Part shown: in pieces, positions 1 to 7,929 of the stretch
How the letters are laid out: each line of letters starts with the position of its first letter
How positions within the stretch are numbered: the first letter of the stretch is position 1
Assembly (NCBI RefSeq): GCF_003096555.1
Contig: NZ_QEKM01000001.1
Span: 372,001-436,000 of the forward strand
Source: Simplicispira sp. 125
GTDB taxonomy: Bacteria > Pseudomonadota > Gammaproteobacteria > Burkholderiales > Burkholderiaceae_C
Length of the DNA stretch: 64,000 bases
Direction of reading: 5' to 3'
Translations under genes and position numbers: made by a program
Notes under the pieces: model-generated
What the model was told of the DNA's origin: nothing
Seen by the model: only the letters and a program-made list of their open reading frames with translations
Database searches by the model: none

Positions 1-368
1 AGCCGCGCCTGGATGCGCTTGCGGTCATCGCCCAGGCCAAAACCCGCTTTGGTCACACCACGCAGCGCCAGCAGCTGTGCCACCACAGCGCGGCAATCGG
101 GGTCGTGCAGCTGGAACACCCAGGCGCGGTCCAGGGTGGACAGCTGCACGGTGTGCGGCCCCTCGGACGCCTGGCCTTTGGTGAAGGTAGGGCGCGATTC
201 GGTGTCAAAACCCCAGAAGCGGCTGGCGGCCAGCGCATCCCAGGCGCGCTCGGCTTGCGCGGCGGTGTGGACCAGGAAGATGCGGTCCAGGCCCAGGCGT
301 TCAAAGGGTTCGAGCAGGGCGATCTGCTCTTTGTCGGGAACCCGGTGAAAATTGTGCATGGAGGGCAT
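1..368 (-). CDS. 3'-5' exonuclease, DEDD/RNase D-like (partial)
   Basis: This is the N-terminal part of a protein that runs off the left edge of the window. The reading frame starts at an ATG at 368 (a second in-frame ATG lies at 359) and is open to base 1. The visible residues contain the stretch FDTESRPTF, which fits motif I of the DEDD exonuclease superfamily (Asp and Glu as metal ligands), followed by the TVQLSTLDRAWVFQL strand typical of the RNase D/WRN exonuclease fold. The likely activity is 3'-5' hydrolysis of RNA or DNA. The remaining catalytic motifs lie outside the window, so the subfamily cannot be decided. The next gene on the same strand ends 38 bp upstream. Confidence 0.8.
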   Translation of the reverse strand, partial: MPSMHNFHRVPDKEQIALLEPFERLGLDRIFLVHTAAQAERAWDALAASRFWGFDTESRPTFTKGQASEGPHTVQLSTLDRAWVFQLHDPDCRAVVAQLLALRGVTKAGFGLGDDRKRIQAR

Positions 369-406
369 TGTGAACCCAGCGCCCAGGCCCCCGTGGGGAG
401 GCGCGG

Positions 407-1729
407 TCAGGGCGCTGCAGCGGGGGCGGCCATGGCGCCGCCGCTTCCGGCGTCCAGCACTGCGAGCTGGTTGCGGCCCCGGTGCTTGGCCAGGTACAGG
501 GCCTGGTCGGCGCGGTCCAGCAGCTCATGCAGACTGCGGTCGCCCGGGCTGAGCGTGCCCAGACCAACGCTGGTGGTGATGCCGTAGTGCTGCCCGGTGC
601 TGTCGGTCAGCGACAGGGCGCGAATGGCCTCCAGAATGCGGGACGCGATGTCGGCACCCTCGGTAGAGGTGGTTTGTGGCAGCAGCAGGCCAAACTCCTC
701 GCCGCCCAGACGGCCCATGGTATCGGTGGCGCGCAACTGGTGTTTGGTGGCCCGGGCAAACTCCGCCAGCACCCGGTCACCTTCCAGGTGGCCGAAGCGG
801 TCATTGATGCTCTTGAAATGGTCCAGGTCAAGCATCAGCAAGGTCAGCGGTAGCTGGCTTTCCTGGGCCCGCTGGAAGGCCGCCTCGGCCACTTCGAGAA
901 AGGAGCGGCGGTTGGCCATGCCGGTCAGCATATCGGTGGTGGCCAGGCGGTGTAGTTCGCGCTCCAGGTTTTTGCGCTGCGTGACGTCGCGGTACATGCC
1001 CTCGACGCCGGCAAACGCACCGTTGTGGTCGAACAGCGCGTGGCTGCTGATGGAAATGTCGATGACGGTGCCGTCCTTGCGCACCATCTGGCCCGGAAAA
1101 TCAGACACCTCACCGTGCGCCAGAATCGCGGCCTTGAAGGCATCGCGGTCGCTGCTGTGCGGGTAATACGACTCGGCGGTGTGTCCCTCGATCTCATGGG
1201 GCTCGTAGCCCAGCACGCGGCGCACGCCCGGGCCCACGTGCTGCACTACGCCGTGGGCGTCGGTGCGGTAGTACACATCCTGCATGCTCTCGAACAGGCG
1301 GCGAAAGTGGCGCTCGCTGTCGCGCAGCTGCTCCTGGATCTCGTTCTGGTGCGTCATGTCCATGCCGCAGATCAGCAAGGATGCAACGCCGTCGAGCGTG
1401 ATGCCGACGGTCGAGACCAACACCATGCGCAGATGGCCCTTGGCGGTGCGAACGCGGAACTCGGCCGGTTTGTTGGCATGGCCGATCTGCTCTGGCGCGC
1501 TGGCCTGGCGGACGCGGTCGCTGGAACGCAGCTTGTCCAGCGTGTGCACAAAATCGGAAAGCCGTCGACCTTGCAGGTCTTCCTGCGTGTCCGCCTCCAG
1601 CAACGCCACTCCGGCCGGATTGGCGCGGCAGATCACGCCCTGCTGGGTGATCAGCGCGGCCACCGGCAAGGCTTGCATCAGTTCTGTATCGCTCGGCATG
1701 GCCCTGGCATTCTTTGATTTGCAATCCAT
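407..1729 (-). CDS. PAS-PAS-GGDEF diguanylate cyclase
   Basis: This is a predicted cytoplasmic enzyme making cyclic di-GMP from two GTP. Two PAS sensor domains (about residues 15-135 and 145-265) are followed by a GGDEF domain (about 270-435). The active-site signature is intact as GGEEF. The inhibitory RxxD site (RATD) lies exactly five residues upstream, so product feedback inhibition is expected. No transmembrane segment or EAL domain is visible. The frame is open upstream to 1975, but that extension is low-complexity and overlaps the divergent DUF6172 gene. I therefore chose the ATG at 1729; the ATG at 1699 is an alternative. Neither has a strong ribosome-binding site. The signal sensed by the PAS domains cannot be read from sequence. 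Confidence 0.88.
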   Translation of the reverse strand: MDCKSKNARAMPSDTELMQALPVAALITQQGVICRANPAGVALLEADTQEDLQGRRLSDFVHTLDKLRSSDRVRQASAPEQIGHANKPAEFRVRTAKGHLRMVLVSTVGITLDGVASLLICGMDMTHQNEIQEQLRDSERHFRRLFESMQDVYYRTDAHGVVQHVGPGVRRVLGYEPHEIEGHTAESYYPHSSDRDAFKAAILAHGEVSDFPGQMVRKDGTVIDISISSHALFDHNGAFAGVEGMYRDVTQRKNLERELHRLATTDMLTGMANRRSFLEVAEAAFQRAQESQLPLTLLMLDLDHFKSINDRFGHLEGDRVLAEFARATKHQLRATDTMGRLGGEEFGLLLPQTTSTEGADIASRILEAIRALSLTDSTGQHYGITTSVGLGTLSPGDRSLHELLDRADQALYLAKHRGRNQLAVLDAGSGGAMAAPAAAP

Positions 1730-1778
1730 TGTGGCACTTGGGCGCTTGTTGTGGCTACGCGGCGCGCTACCATTGGCC

Positions 1779-2075
1779 ATGAAAAAAACATTTGCCCTGC
1801 ATGTCGAGGGTCTACACCCCGACCGGCGCCTTGACGCCATCAAGCACGAAATCCGCAAATACTTGCGCCGCGAACGTGGCAAGTCGCTGCCCGAAGGCAT
1901 GGATTTTTGGGATTTTGACTGCCGTTTCGCTGTACCGCCGGCCGCGCCTGAACCGGTGGCACTGGCGGACATCATGGGTTTGATTGATGCCGCTGCTGCA
2001 GCGCAGGCCGGGCAGTTTTACCTGGAAGTTCTGGCGCGCGCCGCCAAGCGCCCGCCGCCAGCCCTCTCGGCCTAA
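1779..2075 (+). CDS. DUF6172 family conserved protein
   Basis: This is a 98-residue protein starting MKKTFALHVEGLHPDRR with a central RKYLRRERGKSLPEGMDFWDF block. I recognise it as the small proteobacterial family DUF6172, whose function is unknown. It is charged, has no signal peptide or membrane segment, and is probably cytosolic. It is divergent from the diguanylate cyclase, with only about 50 bp between the start codons. It is convergent with the helicase gene downstream, with a 101-bp inverted-repeat element in the gap. Function cannot be assigned. Confidence 0.75.
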   Translation: MKKTFALHVEGLHPDRRLDAIKHEIRKYLRRERGKSLPEGMDFWDFDCRFAVPPAAPEPVALADIMGLIDAAAAAQAGQFYLEVLARAAKRPPPALSA

Positions 2076-2111
2076 AGCGTCAACGGCACACGCCGCTTGT
2101 CGCTGCGCCTT

Positions 2112-2212
2112 ATTCTGTTTCCAAATCATCCGTGTCTAGGCGCGAAGCCGCAGACAGTGCTATTGCACGGCAAGGCGAAGCAACAACGACACGGATGGTT
2201 TAGAAATGGAAT
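2112..2212. repeat. 101-bp inverted-repeat element, copy 1
   Basis: This short element begins ATTCTGTTTCCAAATCATCC and ends GGATGGTTTAGAAATGGAAT, so its 25-bp ends are imperfect inverted repeats. The interior carries a small GTGC-TATT-GCAC hairpin. Further copies lie at 25485-25586 (inverted) and 47146-47246. This copy sits between two convergent genes, and its last base is also the first base of the helicase stop codon read on the other strand. No transposase is present, so it is MITE-like or REP-like. A bidirectional terminator role is possible. Confidence 0.85.
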
Positions 2213-3480
2213 TACTCTGAGGATTGATCGAGCGGTGGCAGCAAGCCTGCAGCGCGCAATTTGTCTTTCTTGCTCGGGCGCTTGCCCTTGATACCGCCGA
2301 CGCCACTGCCTGGCTGCGGGGGCGGCGCCGCTTCGGTGGGCTCAAAGCCTGTCACCTGTTCCAGCGGCAGACTGAGGCCCTGGCGCTTTTCAATCAGGTG
2401 CCAATGCGCCGTGCTGGCGGGGGTGACCAAAGTGACGGCCAGGCCGCTTTCGCCCGCACGGCCGGTGCGGCCGATGCGGTGGATGTAATCGACGGCCGAG
2501 CGCGGCAGGTCGTAATTGACCACCACGGGCAGTTGCGCAATGTCGATGCCGCGCGCCGCCAGGTCGGTGGTCACCACCACTTGCCAGCGGTCGGCCTTGA
2601 ATTCGTCGAGCACCTGCGTGCGTGCGCCCTGGCTCAGGTCGCCATGGAAGGGCGTGGCAAACACCTTGGCGCGGTAGAGTTTTTCCGCCACATGCTCGGC
2701 GGTGTATTTGGTGGCAACAAATACCAGCACGCGCTCCCAGCCTTCGTCTTTGATCAGCTTGAGCAAGAGCTGCGTGCGCCGCTTCTCGTCCACCGCGATG
2801 GCGCGTTGCAGGATGGTGGCCGCACCATCTTCGCCCGCCTCGGTCGGTGCGACTTCAATGCGCACGGGTTCGCGCAGCAGGCCAGTGGCCAGCTGCTGCA
2901 CGTCGGCCGGAAAGGTGGCAGAGAACAGCAGGTTCTGGCGCTGGCGCGGCAGCAGCGCCAATACGCGCTGCAACTCTTCGGCAAAACCCAGGTCGAGCAG
3001 GCGGTCGGCTTCATCGAGCACCAGCAACGTGGCCCCCGAGAGGCCCAGTGCGTTGTGTTCCACCAGATCGAGCAGACGCCCTGGTGTGGCCACCACGACA
3101 TCCGCACCACCGCGCAGCGCCATCATCTGCGGGTTGATGGAGACGCCGCCAAACACCACGGCGATGCGCGGTGGCGAGGGCAACGCCGCAGCCAAGTCGC
3201 GCAGCACGCCGCCCACCTGGGCCGCCAGTTCCCGCGTGGGCACCAGCACCAGGGCCTGCACGCTCCGCTGGCCGGGCAGGCGGGCCTCTTGCGCCCGCTG
3301 CAGCAGCGGCAGGGCAAAGGCTGCGGTCTTGCCCGAGCCCGTTTGCGCCTGGCCCAGCAGGTCGGCGCCGCGCAGGATGGCGGGAATGGCCTCGGCCTGA
3401 ATCGGGGTTGGCGACTGAAATCCTTGTGCAGCAGCAGCGGCAGCCAGGGCGGGGGAAAGACCAAGAGAGGCAAAAGGCAT
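2212..3480 (-). CDS. rhlE: DEAD-box RNA helicase, RhlE type
   Basis: This is a 422-residue ATP-dependent RNA helicase. All hallmark motifs are visible in order: Q motif (FQSPTPIQ), Walker A (AQTGSGKT), PTRELA, TPGRL, DEAD, SAT, and motif VI (HRIGRTGR). The C-terminal tail is short and basic, ending in a Lys-rich segment, as in RhlE proteins involved in RNA turnover and ribosome assembly. I chose the ATG at 3480, which gives the usual MPFASLGLSPAL start. The frame is open further upstream without homology-like sequence. The stop codon abuts the 101-bp repeat. The exact RhlE/DbpA-type assignment is by overall look, not by tree. Confidence 0.9.
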   Translation of the reverse strand: MPFASLGLSPALAAAAAAQGFQSPTPIQAEAIPAILRGADLLGQAQTGSGKTAAFALPLLQRAQEARLPGQRSVQALVLVPTRELAAQVGGVLRDLAAALPSPPRIAVVFGGVSINPQMMALRGGADVVVATPGRLLDLVEHNALGLSGATLLVLDEADRLLDLGFAEELQRVLALLPRQRQNLLFSATFPADVQQLATGLLREPVRIEVAPTEAGEDGAATILQRAIAVDEKRRTQLLLKLIKDEGWERVLVFVATKYTAEHVAEKLYRAKVFATPFHGDLSQGARTQVLDEFKADRWQVVVTTDLAARGIDIAQLPVVVNYDLPRSAVDYIHRIGRTGRAGESGLAVTLVTPASTAHWHLIEKRQGLSLPLEQVTGFEPTEAAPPPQPGSGVGGIKGKRPSKKDKLRAAGLLPPLDQSSE

Positions 3481-3590
3481 GGAATAAGCGCTGGAGCCAC
3501 TACGGGCGCCTGCAGGCGTACATGGAACAAAGACAGTCATTGTGCTGCACCGCCGATAATCCACGCCTGCTTTTTACAAAGACCCAGAAC

Positions 3591-4046
3591 ATGGCCCTTG
3601 CCCTTGATTCCAGTGCCATCACCCACGGCATCCAGCTGGCGGTTGCGCCGGTGTTCCTGCTTACCGCAGTCTCGGGGATGATCGGCGCGGTGGCCGGGCG
3701 GCTGGCCCGCATCATTGACCGCGCGCGCGTGGTGGAAGACCGGGCCCTCAAGGACGCCAGCTTTGTGGCTGCCGCCTACCGGGAACTGGCCCAACTGCGC
3801 ACACGCGGGCGGCTGGCCAATGGCTGCATCGCCTTGCTGACTTTTTGCGCCTTCCTGATCGGGCTCACCATCATTTTGCTGTTTTTGGGGGAGACCACCA
3901 GCTTTCAGGCCAACCGCCTGGCGGTGGCGGGTTTTCTCGCTGGCGTGGTGTGTTTCCTGCTGGCGCTGGTGTGCTTTCTGACCGAAACCGTGATCGCCAC
4001 GCGCCTGCTCAATTTTTCCTTGCTGAACAAGGGCGGTACGCCATGA
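3591..4046 (+). CDS. DUF2721 membrane protein
   Basis: This is a 151-residue inner-membrane protein with three hydrophobic segments (about residues 12-36, 78-100 and 108-132). The loop between the first two is basic and rich in Ala/Arg. The pattern matches the DUF2721 family, whose function is unknown. Its stop codon overlaps the start of the next gene in an ATGA arrangement, so it is translationally coupled to the SUI1-domain gene at 4043. Nothing in the sequence indicates a substrate or partner. Confidence 0.75.
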   Translation: MALALDSSAITHGIQLAVAPVFLLTAVSGMIGAVAGRLARIIDRARVVEDRALKDASFVAAAYRELAQLRTRGRLANGCIALLTFCAFLIGLTIILLFLGETTSFQANRLAVAGFLAGVVCFLLALVCFLTETVIATRLLNFSLLNKGGTP

Positions 4047-4405
4047 GATCGACGTCCAAGGCAGGTGGCCTGGTTTATTCAACCGATGCGGGACGTATGT
4101 GTCCCGACTGCCGCCAGCCGGTCGCCAGTTGCACCTGCCGCCAGGCACCGCCCCGCCCGGTGGGCGATGGCACCGCCCGCGTCAGCCGCGAAAGCAAGGG
4201 GCGTGGGGGTAAGACAGTCACCCTGGTGCGCGGGCTGGTGCTGGACGATGCCGCGCTGGCGCAATTGGGCAAGCTGCTCAGAACGGGGTGCGGTAGCGGC
4301 GGTACGGTGAAAGACGGCGTGATCGAGGTGCAAGGCGATCATGCCGACCAGGTGCTGGACTTGTTGCGCAAGCAGGGCCACGCTGCCAAGCGGGCCGGAG
4401 GCTGA
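4043..4405 (+). CDS. yciH: SUI1/eIF1-like translation factor (YciH family)
   Basis: This is a 120-residue protein with an N-terminal four-cysteine segment (MCPDCRQPVASCTC) and a C-terminal SUI1 domain (KTVTLVRGL, then GCGSGGTVKDGVIEVQGDH). That is the eIF1-like core of bacterial YciH proteins. The family binds the small ribosomal subunit and affects start-codon fidelity in vitro. Its start overlaps the stop of the DUF2721 gene (ATGA). A DUF3820 gene follows 4 bp downstream, so the three genes look like one transcription unit. Confidence 0.85.
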   Translation: MRSTSKAGGLVYSTDAGRMCPDCRQPVASCTCRQAPPRPVGDGTARVSRESKGRGGKTVTLVRGLVLDDAALAQLGKLLRTGCGSGGTVKDGVIEVQGDHADQVLDLLRKQGHAAKRAGG

Positions 4406-4409
4406 ACGC

Positions 4410-4634
4410 ATGGCGCCCATGCACCCGGAGCAGTTGCAAAAACTGGTGGAGACGCGCATGCCTTTCGGCAAATACGAAGGGCGCTTGCTGGCCGACCTGC
4501 CCGGCAACTACCTGAACTGGTTTGCGCGGGAGGGTTTTCCGCGGGGCGAACTGGGCCGCTTGCTAGCCCTGATGCATGAGATCGATCACAACGGCCTGTC
4601 GGCCTTGCTCGATCCCTTGCGCCCGCGCAGATAA
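4410..4634 (+). CDS. DUF3820 family small protein
   Basis: This is a 74-residue protein containing the family core MPFGKYEGRLLADLPGNYL followed by LNWFAREGFPRGELGRLL. I recognise this as DUF3820, sometimes labelled a quorum-sensing-regulated virulence factor on slim evidence. A good ribosome-binding site (GGAGG, 9 bp upstream) supports the ATG at 4410. It is the last gene of a three-gene run and is convergent with the ScdA/RIC gene 20 bp downstream. Function is unknown. Confidence 0.75.
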   Translation: MAPMHPEQLQKLVETRMPFGKYEGRLLADLPGNYLNWFAREGFPRGELGRLLALMHEIDHNGLSALLDPLRPRR

Positions 4635-4654
4635 ATATTGATCAGGGGTTCAGC

Positions 4655-5407
4655 TCAACCGCACTGGCAGCCGCCACCGCTGCCACCGCATCCGCCACCG
4701 CCCATGGCCTTCTGGGCCTGGGCCTCGAAAGCCGGGAACAGGACATTGTTTTCCAGGTGGATGTGGTTGATCAGGTCGTCATTGAGCTGGGCAATGCCAC
4801 TGTAGAGCGCGCGCCAGGTATTGCAGGCGCCCGCCGGAGGGGTAGCGTCGTTGGTCAGGGCATTGAGCTTGTCGAGGGCGGCGCCGTGGTCCACATGCTC
4901 GGAGCGCATCACGCTGATCGGGTGCTGAACGAAAGGGTTGCCGCCCGACTTGAGCATGGGGAACAGAATGTTCTCTTCCTTCTGCATGTGGCCCAACAGC
5001 TCCGCCTGGATTTCTTCCAGCAGGTCGCCCAGACCCGCCGGTACATCAGGGTTGGCCCGGTGCACGCTTTCCACACGGTGGGCCATGCGGATCAGTTCGG
5101 GCAACTGGGCGCGGTGCACCTCGTGGTAGCGCACCAGGATGTGGTCGATCAGTGCGCCGGGTTCAGTCACCTCGGGCAGACTGGTCGGGCGCTGCAGCTG
5201 CGCCAATTCGCCCAGAACGGCCTGCAAGTCAAGCCCTTTTTCGGCCACGGCCTGTGCCAGGCTCAGGTGGCCGCCACAACAAAAATCCAGCTTCAGGCGC
5301 CGAAAAACAGCCGTGGAGCCCGGCAATTCGACGGCAATCTGCCCAATGGATTGGCCGACATTGAGAGCAGATGCCGAGGTTTCAGCGGGCGACATGGGGG
5401 CGTTCAT
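4655..5407 (-). CDS. scdA: ScdA/RIC (YtfE) di-iron iron-sulfur repair protein
   Basis: This is a 250-residue cytoplasmic protein that repairs iron-sulfur clusters damaged by nitric oxide or peroxide. The N-terminal ScdA_N domain carries the family's Cys-Cys pair (DFCCGG, residues 43-44). A hemerythrin-like four-helix domain follows, with the His/Glu di-iron ligands in HEVHR, HMQKEENILFP, RSEHVDHG and HIHLENNVLFP. The C-terminus is an unusual Gly/Cys tail. The ATG at 5407 is preceded by AAGGA. It is divergent from nsrR, and the NsrR operator at 5424-5446 lies just upstream, so NO-induced derepression is expected. Confidence 0.93.
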   Translation of the reverse strand: MNAPMSPAETSASALNVGQSIGQIAVELPGSTAVFRRLKLDFCCGGHLSLAQAVAEKGLDLQAVLGELAQLQRPTSLPEVTEPGALIDHILVRYHEVHRAQLPELIRMAHRVESVHRANPDVPAGLGDLLEEIQAELLGHMQKEENILFPMLKSGGNPFVQHPISVMRSEHVDHGAALDKLNALTNDATPPAGACNTWRALYSGIAQLNDDLINHIHLENNVLFPAFEAQAQKAMGGGGCGGSGGGCQCG

Positions 5408-5423
5408 GGGGAATGTCCTTATA

Positions 5424-5446
5424 AAGATGCATTGTGATTGCATATT
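5424..5446. promoter_or_regulatory. NsrR operator between scdA and nsrR
   Basis: AAGATGCATTG and GATTGCATATT are separated by one base, an 11-1-11 imperfect dyad. This matches the known NsrR consensus of inverted AAGATGCAttt half-sites. It lies 17 bp upstream of the scdA start and 56 bp upstream of the nsrR start, so it could control both divergent genes. Confidence 0.85.
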
Positions 5447-5501
5447 TTATCGAATAAGATCTATACCGTATGCGTATTCTTCTTGATCTGCGGCAAGCTC
5501 C

Positions 5502-5969
5502 ATGAGGCTCACTCAGTGGACCGACTTCACATTGCGGGTGCTGATGTACTGCGCCGCCTGCGAGGGGCGTGAGCAGCCGGTCACCATCAGCGAGGTGGCC
5601 GAGAGCTATGGCATCTCACGCAGCCATCTGACAAAAATAGTGCAGGAACTGTCAGCCAGTGGCCTGCTGGAAACCACCCGTGGCCGGGGCGGTGGTATGC
5701 GCCTGATGAAACCGGCCCGCGAGATCAACATCGGCGCTGTCGTTCGCTCGACCGAGACGGACTTCACCGTCGTAGAGTGCTTCGACCCCGAGAACAACCA
5801 GTGCCGCCTCAGCAGCCACTGCCGCTTGCAGGGTGTGCTGGGCAAGGCCATGCAGAGTTTTTTTGGGGTGCTTGACGCGCTCACTCTTGAAGATCTGATG
5901 GCGCCACCGACCGAGCAGCGCCCGGGCACGATCCGGCTCGTGCCGGGTCTGCCGCGCACGCCTCACTGA
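5502..5969 (+). CDS. nsrR: Rrf2-family nitric-oxide-sensing repressor NsrR
   Basis: This is a 155-residue Rrf2-type transcription factor. An N-terminal winged helix-turn-helix (ISRSHLTKIVQELSASG) is followed by the three iron-sulfur ligands Cys93, Cys101 and Cys107 (VECFDPENNQCRLSSHC). This spacing is characteristic of NsrR rather than IscR. NO nitrosylates the cluster and lifts repression. It is divergent from scdA with a textbook operator in between, so autoregulation and control of scdA are expected. Its 3' end overlaps the convergent scsD-like gene by a few bases. Confidence 0.92.
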   Translation: MRLTQWTDFTLRVLMYCAACEGREQPVTISEVAESYGISRSHLTKIVQELSASGLLETTRGRGGGMRLMKPAREINIGAVVRSTETDFTVVECFDPENNQCRLSSHCRLQGVLGKAMQSFFGVLDALTLEDLMAPPTEQRPGTIRLVPGLPRTPH

Positions 5970-6511
5970 ACCATTCGCACCCAGAGCATGCGAAGCCGCA
6001 TGCCGATTTCGCTGGTGTAGCCCACCGTTGCCGCGCGGACATGGCCGTGAACGTCGATCACCAATAGGGCGGGCACCGACTGCACGCCCAGGCTGCGGGC
6101 CAGCGTGCCCTGGCTGTCAATGGCGGTGTTCCAGGGCAACTGGCGTTTTTCCAGAACCTTCTGAACCGTTTGCAAGCTACCAGACTGCATGGCCAGCGTG
6201 AGCACGGGCCAGTCCTGGTGCAGCCGCGTGATACTGTGTTCTTCCGTGCGGCAGATGGGACACCATTCGGCCCAGACATGCAGGGCCACCGGTTGGCCGG
6301 GGTGTCGCGCCCGCCATGCGTGCAAGGTGGTCGTCTCGCCGGAAGTCAGCACCAGGGGCAGGTCGGGCACGGGCCCGGACGGCACATGGCGTGTCTGCCA
6401 AAGGTGTGCGCCCACCAATACGGCCATGACCGTCAACAGGGTGCCCAGGTGTGCACGCCAGCGCTGGCGCCGTAGTACCGTGGCAAGTCGCTGCCACAGC
6501 GATGCCGTCAA
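5963..6511 (-). CDS. Membrane-anchored thioredoxin-like protein, ScsD type
   Basis: This is a 182-residue protein with one N-terminal transmembrane segment (about residues 22-38) and a periplasmic thioredoxin fold. The active site is WAEWCPIC (Cys84, Cys87), and a cis-proline loop is visible as SVPALLVID. The WAEWCP..RTE context resembles ScsD/TlpA-like disulfide reductases linked to copper or oxidative stress. The start appears to be TTG at 6511, overlapping the serB stop (TTGA), so it is translationally coupled to serB. Which substrate it reduces is unknown. Confidence 0.75.
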   Translation of the reverse strand: MTASLWQRLATVLRRQRWRAHLGTLLTVMAVLVGAHLWQTRHVPSGPVPDLPLVLTSGETTTLHAWRARHPGQPVALHVWAEWCPICRTEEHSITRLHQDWPVLTLAMQSGSLQTVQKVLEKRQLPWNTAIDSQGTLARSLGVQSVPALLVIDVHGHVRAATVGYTSEIGMRLRMLWVRMVQ

Positions 6512-7224
6512 GGCTGAACCACTTCCAGCAAACGGTCGAGGCCGCCGCTGTTGATGGCGATACGGGCTTGTGCGCGTACCGAGGGTTTGGCCCGGAAAGC
6601 CACTGAGAGCCCGGCGATCTCCATCATGGGCAGGTCGTTGGCGCCATCACCCACGGCGATGATCTGCGCCCGGCTGATGCCCAGGAGCGCTGCCAGTTCC
6701 AGCACGGTGCGGCGTTTTTCCTGGCCGTCGCAAATATCGCCCCAGTCCTGGTCCACCATGCGGCCTGTCAGGTGGCCGTCGTGCACCTCCAGCACATTCG
6801 AGCGCGCGTACTGTATGCCCAGTGCGGACTGGACGTGGCTGGAGAAAAAAGTGAACCCGCCGGACACCAATAACGTGGCCAACCCCGCGTTGCGGCATGC
6901 AGCGACCAGCGTCTGTGCGCCAGGGTTGTACTGCATCCGTTCGCGCAGCACTTGTTCCATGTGGGCTACCGGCACGCCCCTCAGAAGGGCAACACGCTGG
7001 CGCAGGCTTTCCTTGTAGTCGGTGATCACGCCCTGCATGGCCGCTTCGGTGATGGCGGCCACCTCGGCCTTGCGGCCGGCGGCGTCGGCGATCTCGTCCA
7101 CGCATTCAATGTTGATGAGCGTGGAGTCCATGTCAAAAGCGATGAGCTTGTAATCGGACAGGCGCAGGGGCGCAACAATTCTCTGGACGATGAGGCCGGG
7201 TGCGAATTCGGTAGCGTGTTTCAT
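6508..7224 (-). CDS. serB: Phosphoserine phosphatase
   Basis: This 238-residue HAD-superfamily enzyme performs the last step of serine biosynthesis, phosphoserine to serine. The catalytic DMDST motif (Asp31 nucleophile, Asp33) opens the core. A mid-chain VSGGF supplies motif II and GDGANDLPM is motif IV. It is shorter than the E. coli enzyme because it lacks the N-terminal ACT-like extension, as is normal in this bacterial group. The ATG at 7224 was chosen; the frame continues upstream over unrelated sequence. It lies downstream of the cbiM-like gene and overlaps the scsD-like gene. Confidence 0.93.
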   Translation of the reverse strand: MKHATEFAPGLIVQRIVAPLRLSDYKLIAFDMDSTLINIECVDEIADAAGRKAEVAAITEAAMQGVITDYKESLRQRVALLRGVPVAHMEQVLRERMQYNPGAQTLVAACRNAGLATLLVSGGFTFFSSHVQSALGIQYARSNVLEVHDGHLTGRMVDQDWGDICDGQEKRRTVLELAALLGISRAQIIAVGDGANDLPMMEIAGLSVAFRAKPSVRAQARIAINSGGLDRLLEVVQP

Positions 7225-7262
7225 GGAAGAGCCGAGCAGCGGAAATGGAAGGATCTTAACTT

Positions 7263-7910
7263 TCAGGGGTGCAGGTACAGCCGGTCTGACCATGTCGCCA
7301 GCCATTCGGGCTTGAAGGCCACGAAAACCGCGCAGAGCATACCGGTGACGATGGCATCGCCCCAGGCCATGAGCCAATGCGCTACCAGGGACAGTGGACC
7401 ACCCACGCCGGGCAGCGGGTTGCTCGCCCATTGGGCGAGTACGGATGCTGCAAAGGTGCACAGCGCCGTGCCGAGGAAGCCGCGCCCCAGGATATAGACG
7501 AACATGTTTTCGCCGGTAAGGCGCCGCAGGGCTGTGCCCAGCAGCAGGGCCAGCGTGGCGGGCACCAGGCCCTGCCACACCGTGGTGACCAGGCTTTGCG
7601 ACCATTCCATGGGCGATACAAGGCCAGTGGCGCAACCCACCACCAGCAGCACAGGAATGGCCAGCGGCCAGCCCAGCATCAGCACTACCAGGCAGGCGCC
7701 CGACCACTGCAATTGCAGTGGCATGGCGTGCAAGGCCGGTAGAGCCCACAGCCAAGGCAGCAGCACCAGCGTGGCCAGCAAGGGGGTGAGTAAGGGGCTG
7801 GCGGTGGCGGCTGCACCGGCGGCTCCCGGCCTGCTGGCCAGCAGACGCCAGGGCCGGGTGGCCAGGGCAGCCGCGAGGGCCAGGGCGACGATGAGCCATT
7901 CGAGCAGCAT
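7263..7910 (-). CDS. CbiM-like polytopic membrane protein
   Basis: This is a hydrophobic protein of about 215 residues with roughly six membrane spans. The segment ENMFVYILGRGFLGTAL resembles the conserved region of the CbiM/energy-coupling-factor permease family, which imports cobalt or nickel with an ATPase. No CbiQ/CbiO-type partner is nearby, so the transport role is unproven. It is sandwiched between mfd (stop 20 bp upstream) and serB. A GTG at 7919 is an alternative start; neither has a good ribosome-binding site. Confidence 0.6.
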   Translation of the reverse strand: MLLEWLIVALALAAALATRPWRLLASRPGAAGAAATASPLLTPLLATLVLLPWLWALPALHAMPLQLQWSGACLVVLMLGWPLAIPVLLVVGCATGLVSPMEWSQSLVTTVWQGLVPATLALLLGTALRRLTGENMFVYILGRGFLGTALCTFAASVLAQWASNPLPGVGGPLSLVAHWLMAWGDAIVTGMLCAVFVAFKPEWLATWSDRLYLHP

Positions 7911-7929
7911 GCTGTTCACGCCGTTTTAC

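Noticed and set aside
2224..3681. 485-residue plus-strand frame opposite rhlE
   Set aside because: Shadow frame: all helicase motifs are on the minus strand, and this frame has no family pattern or start signal.
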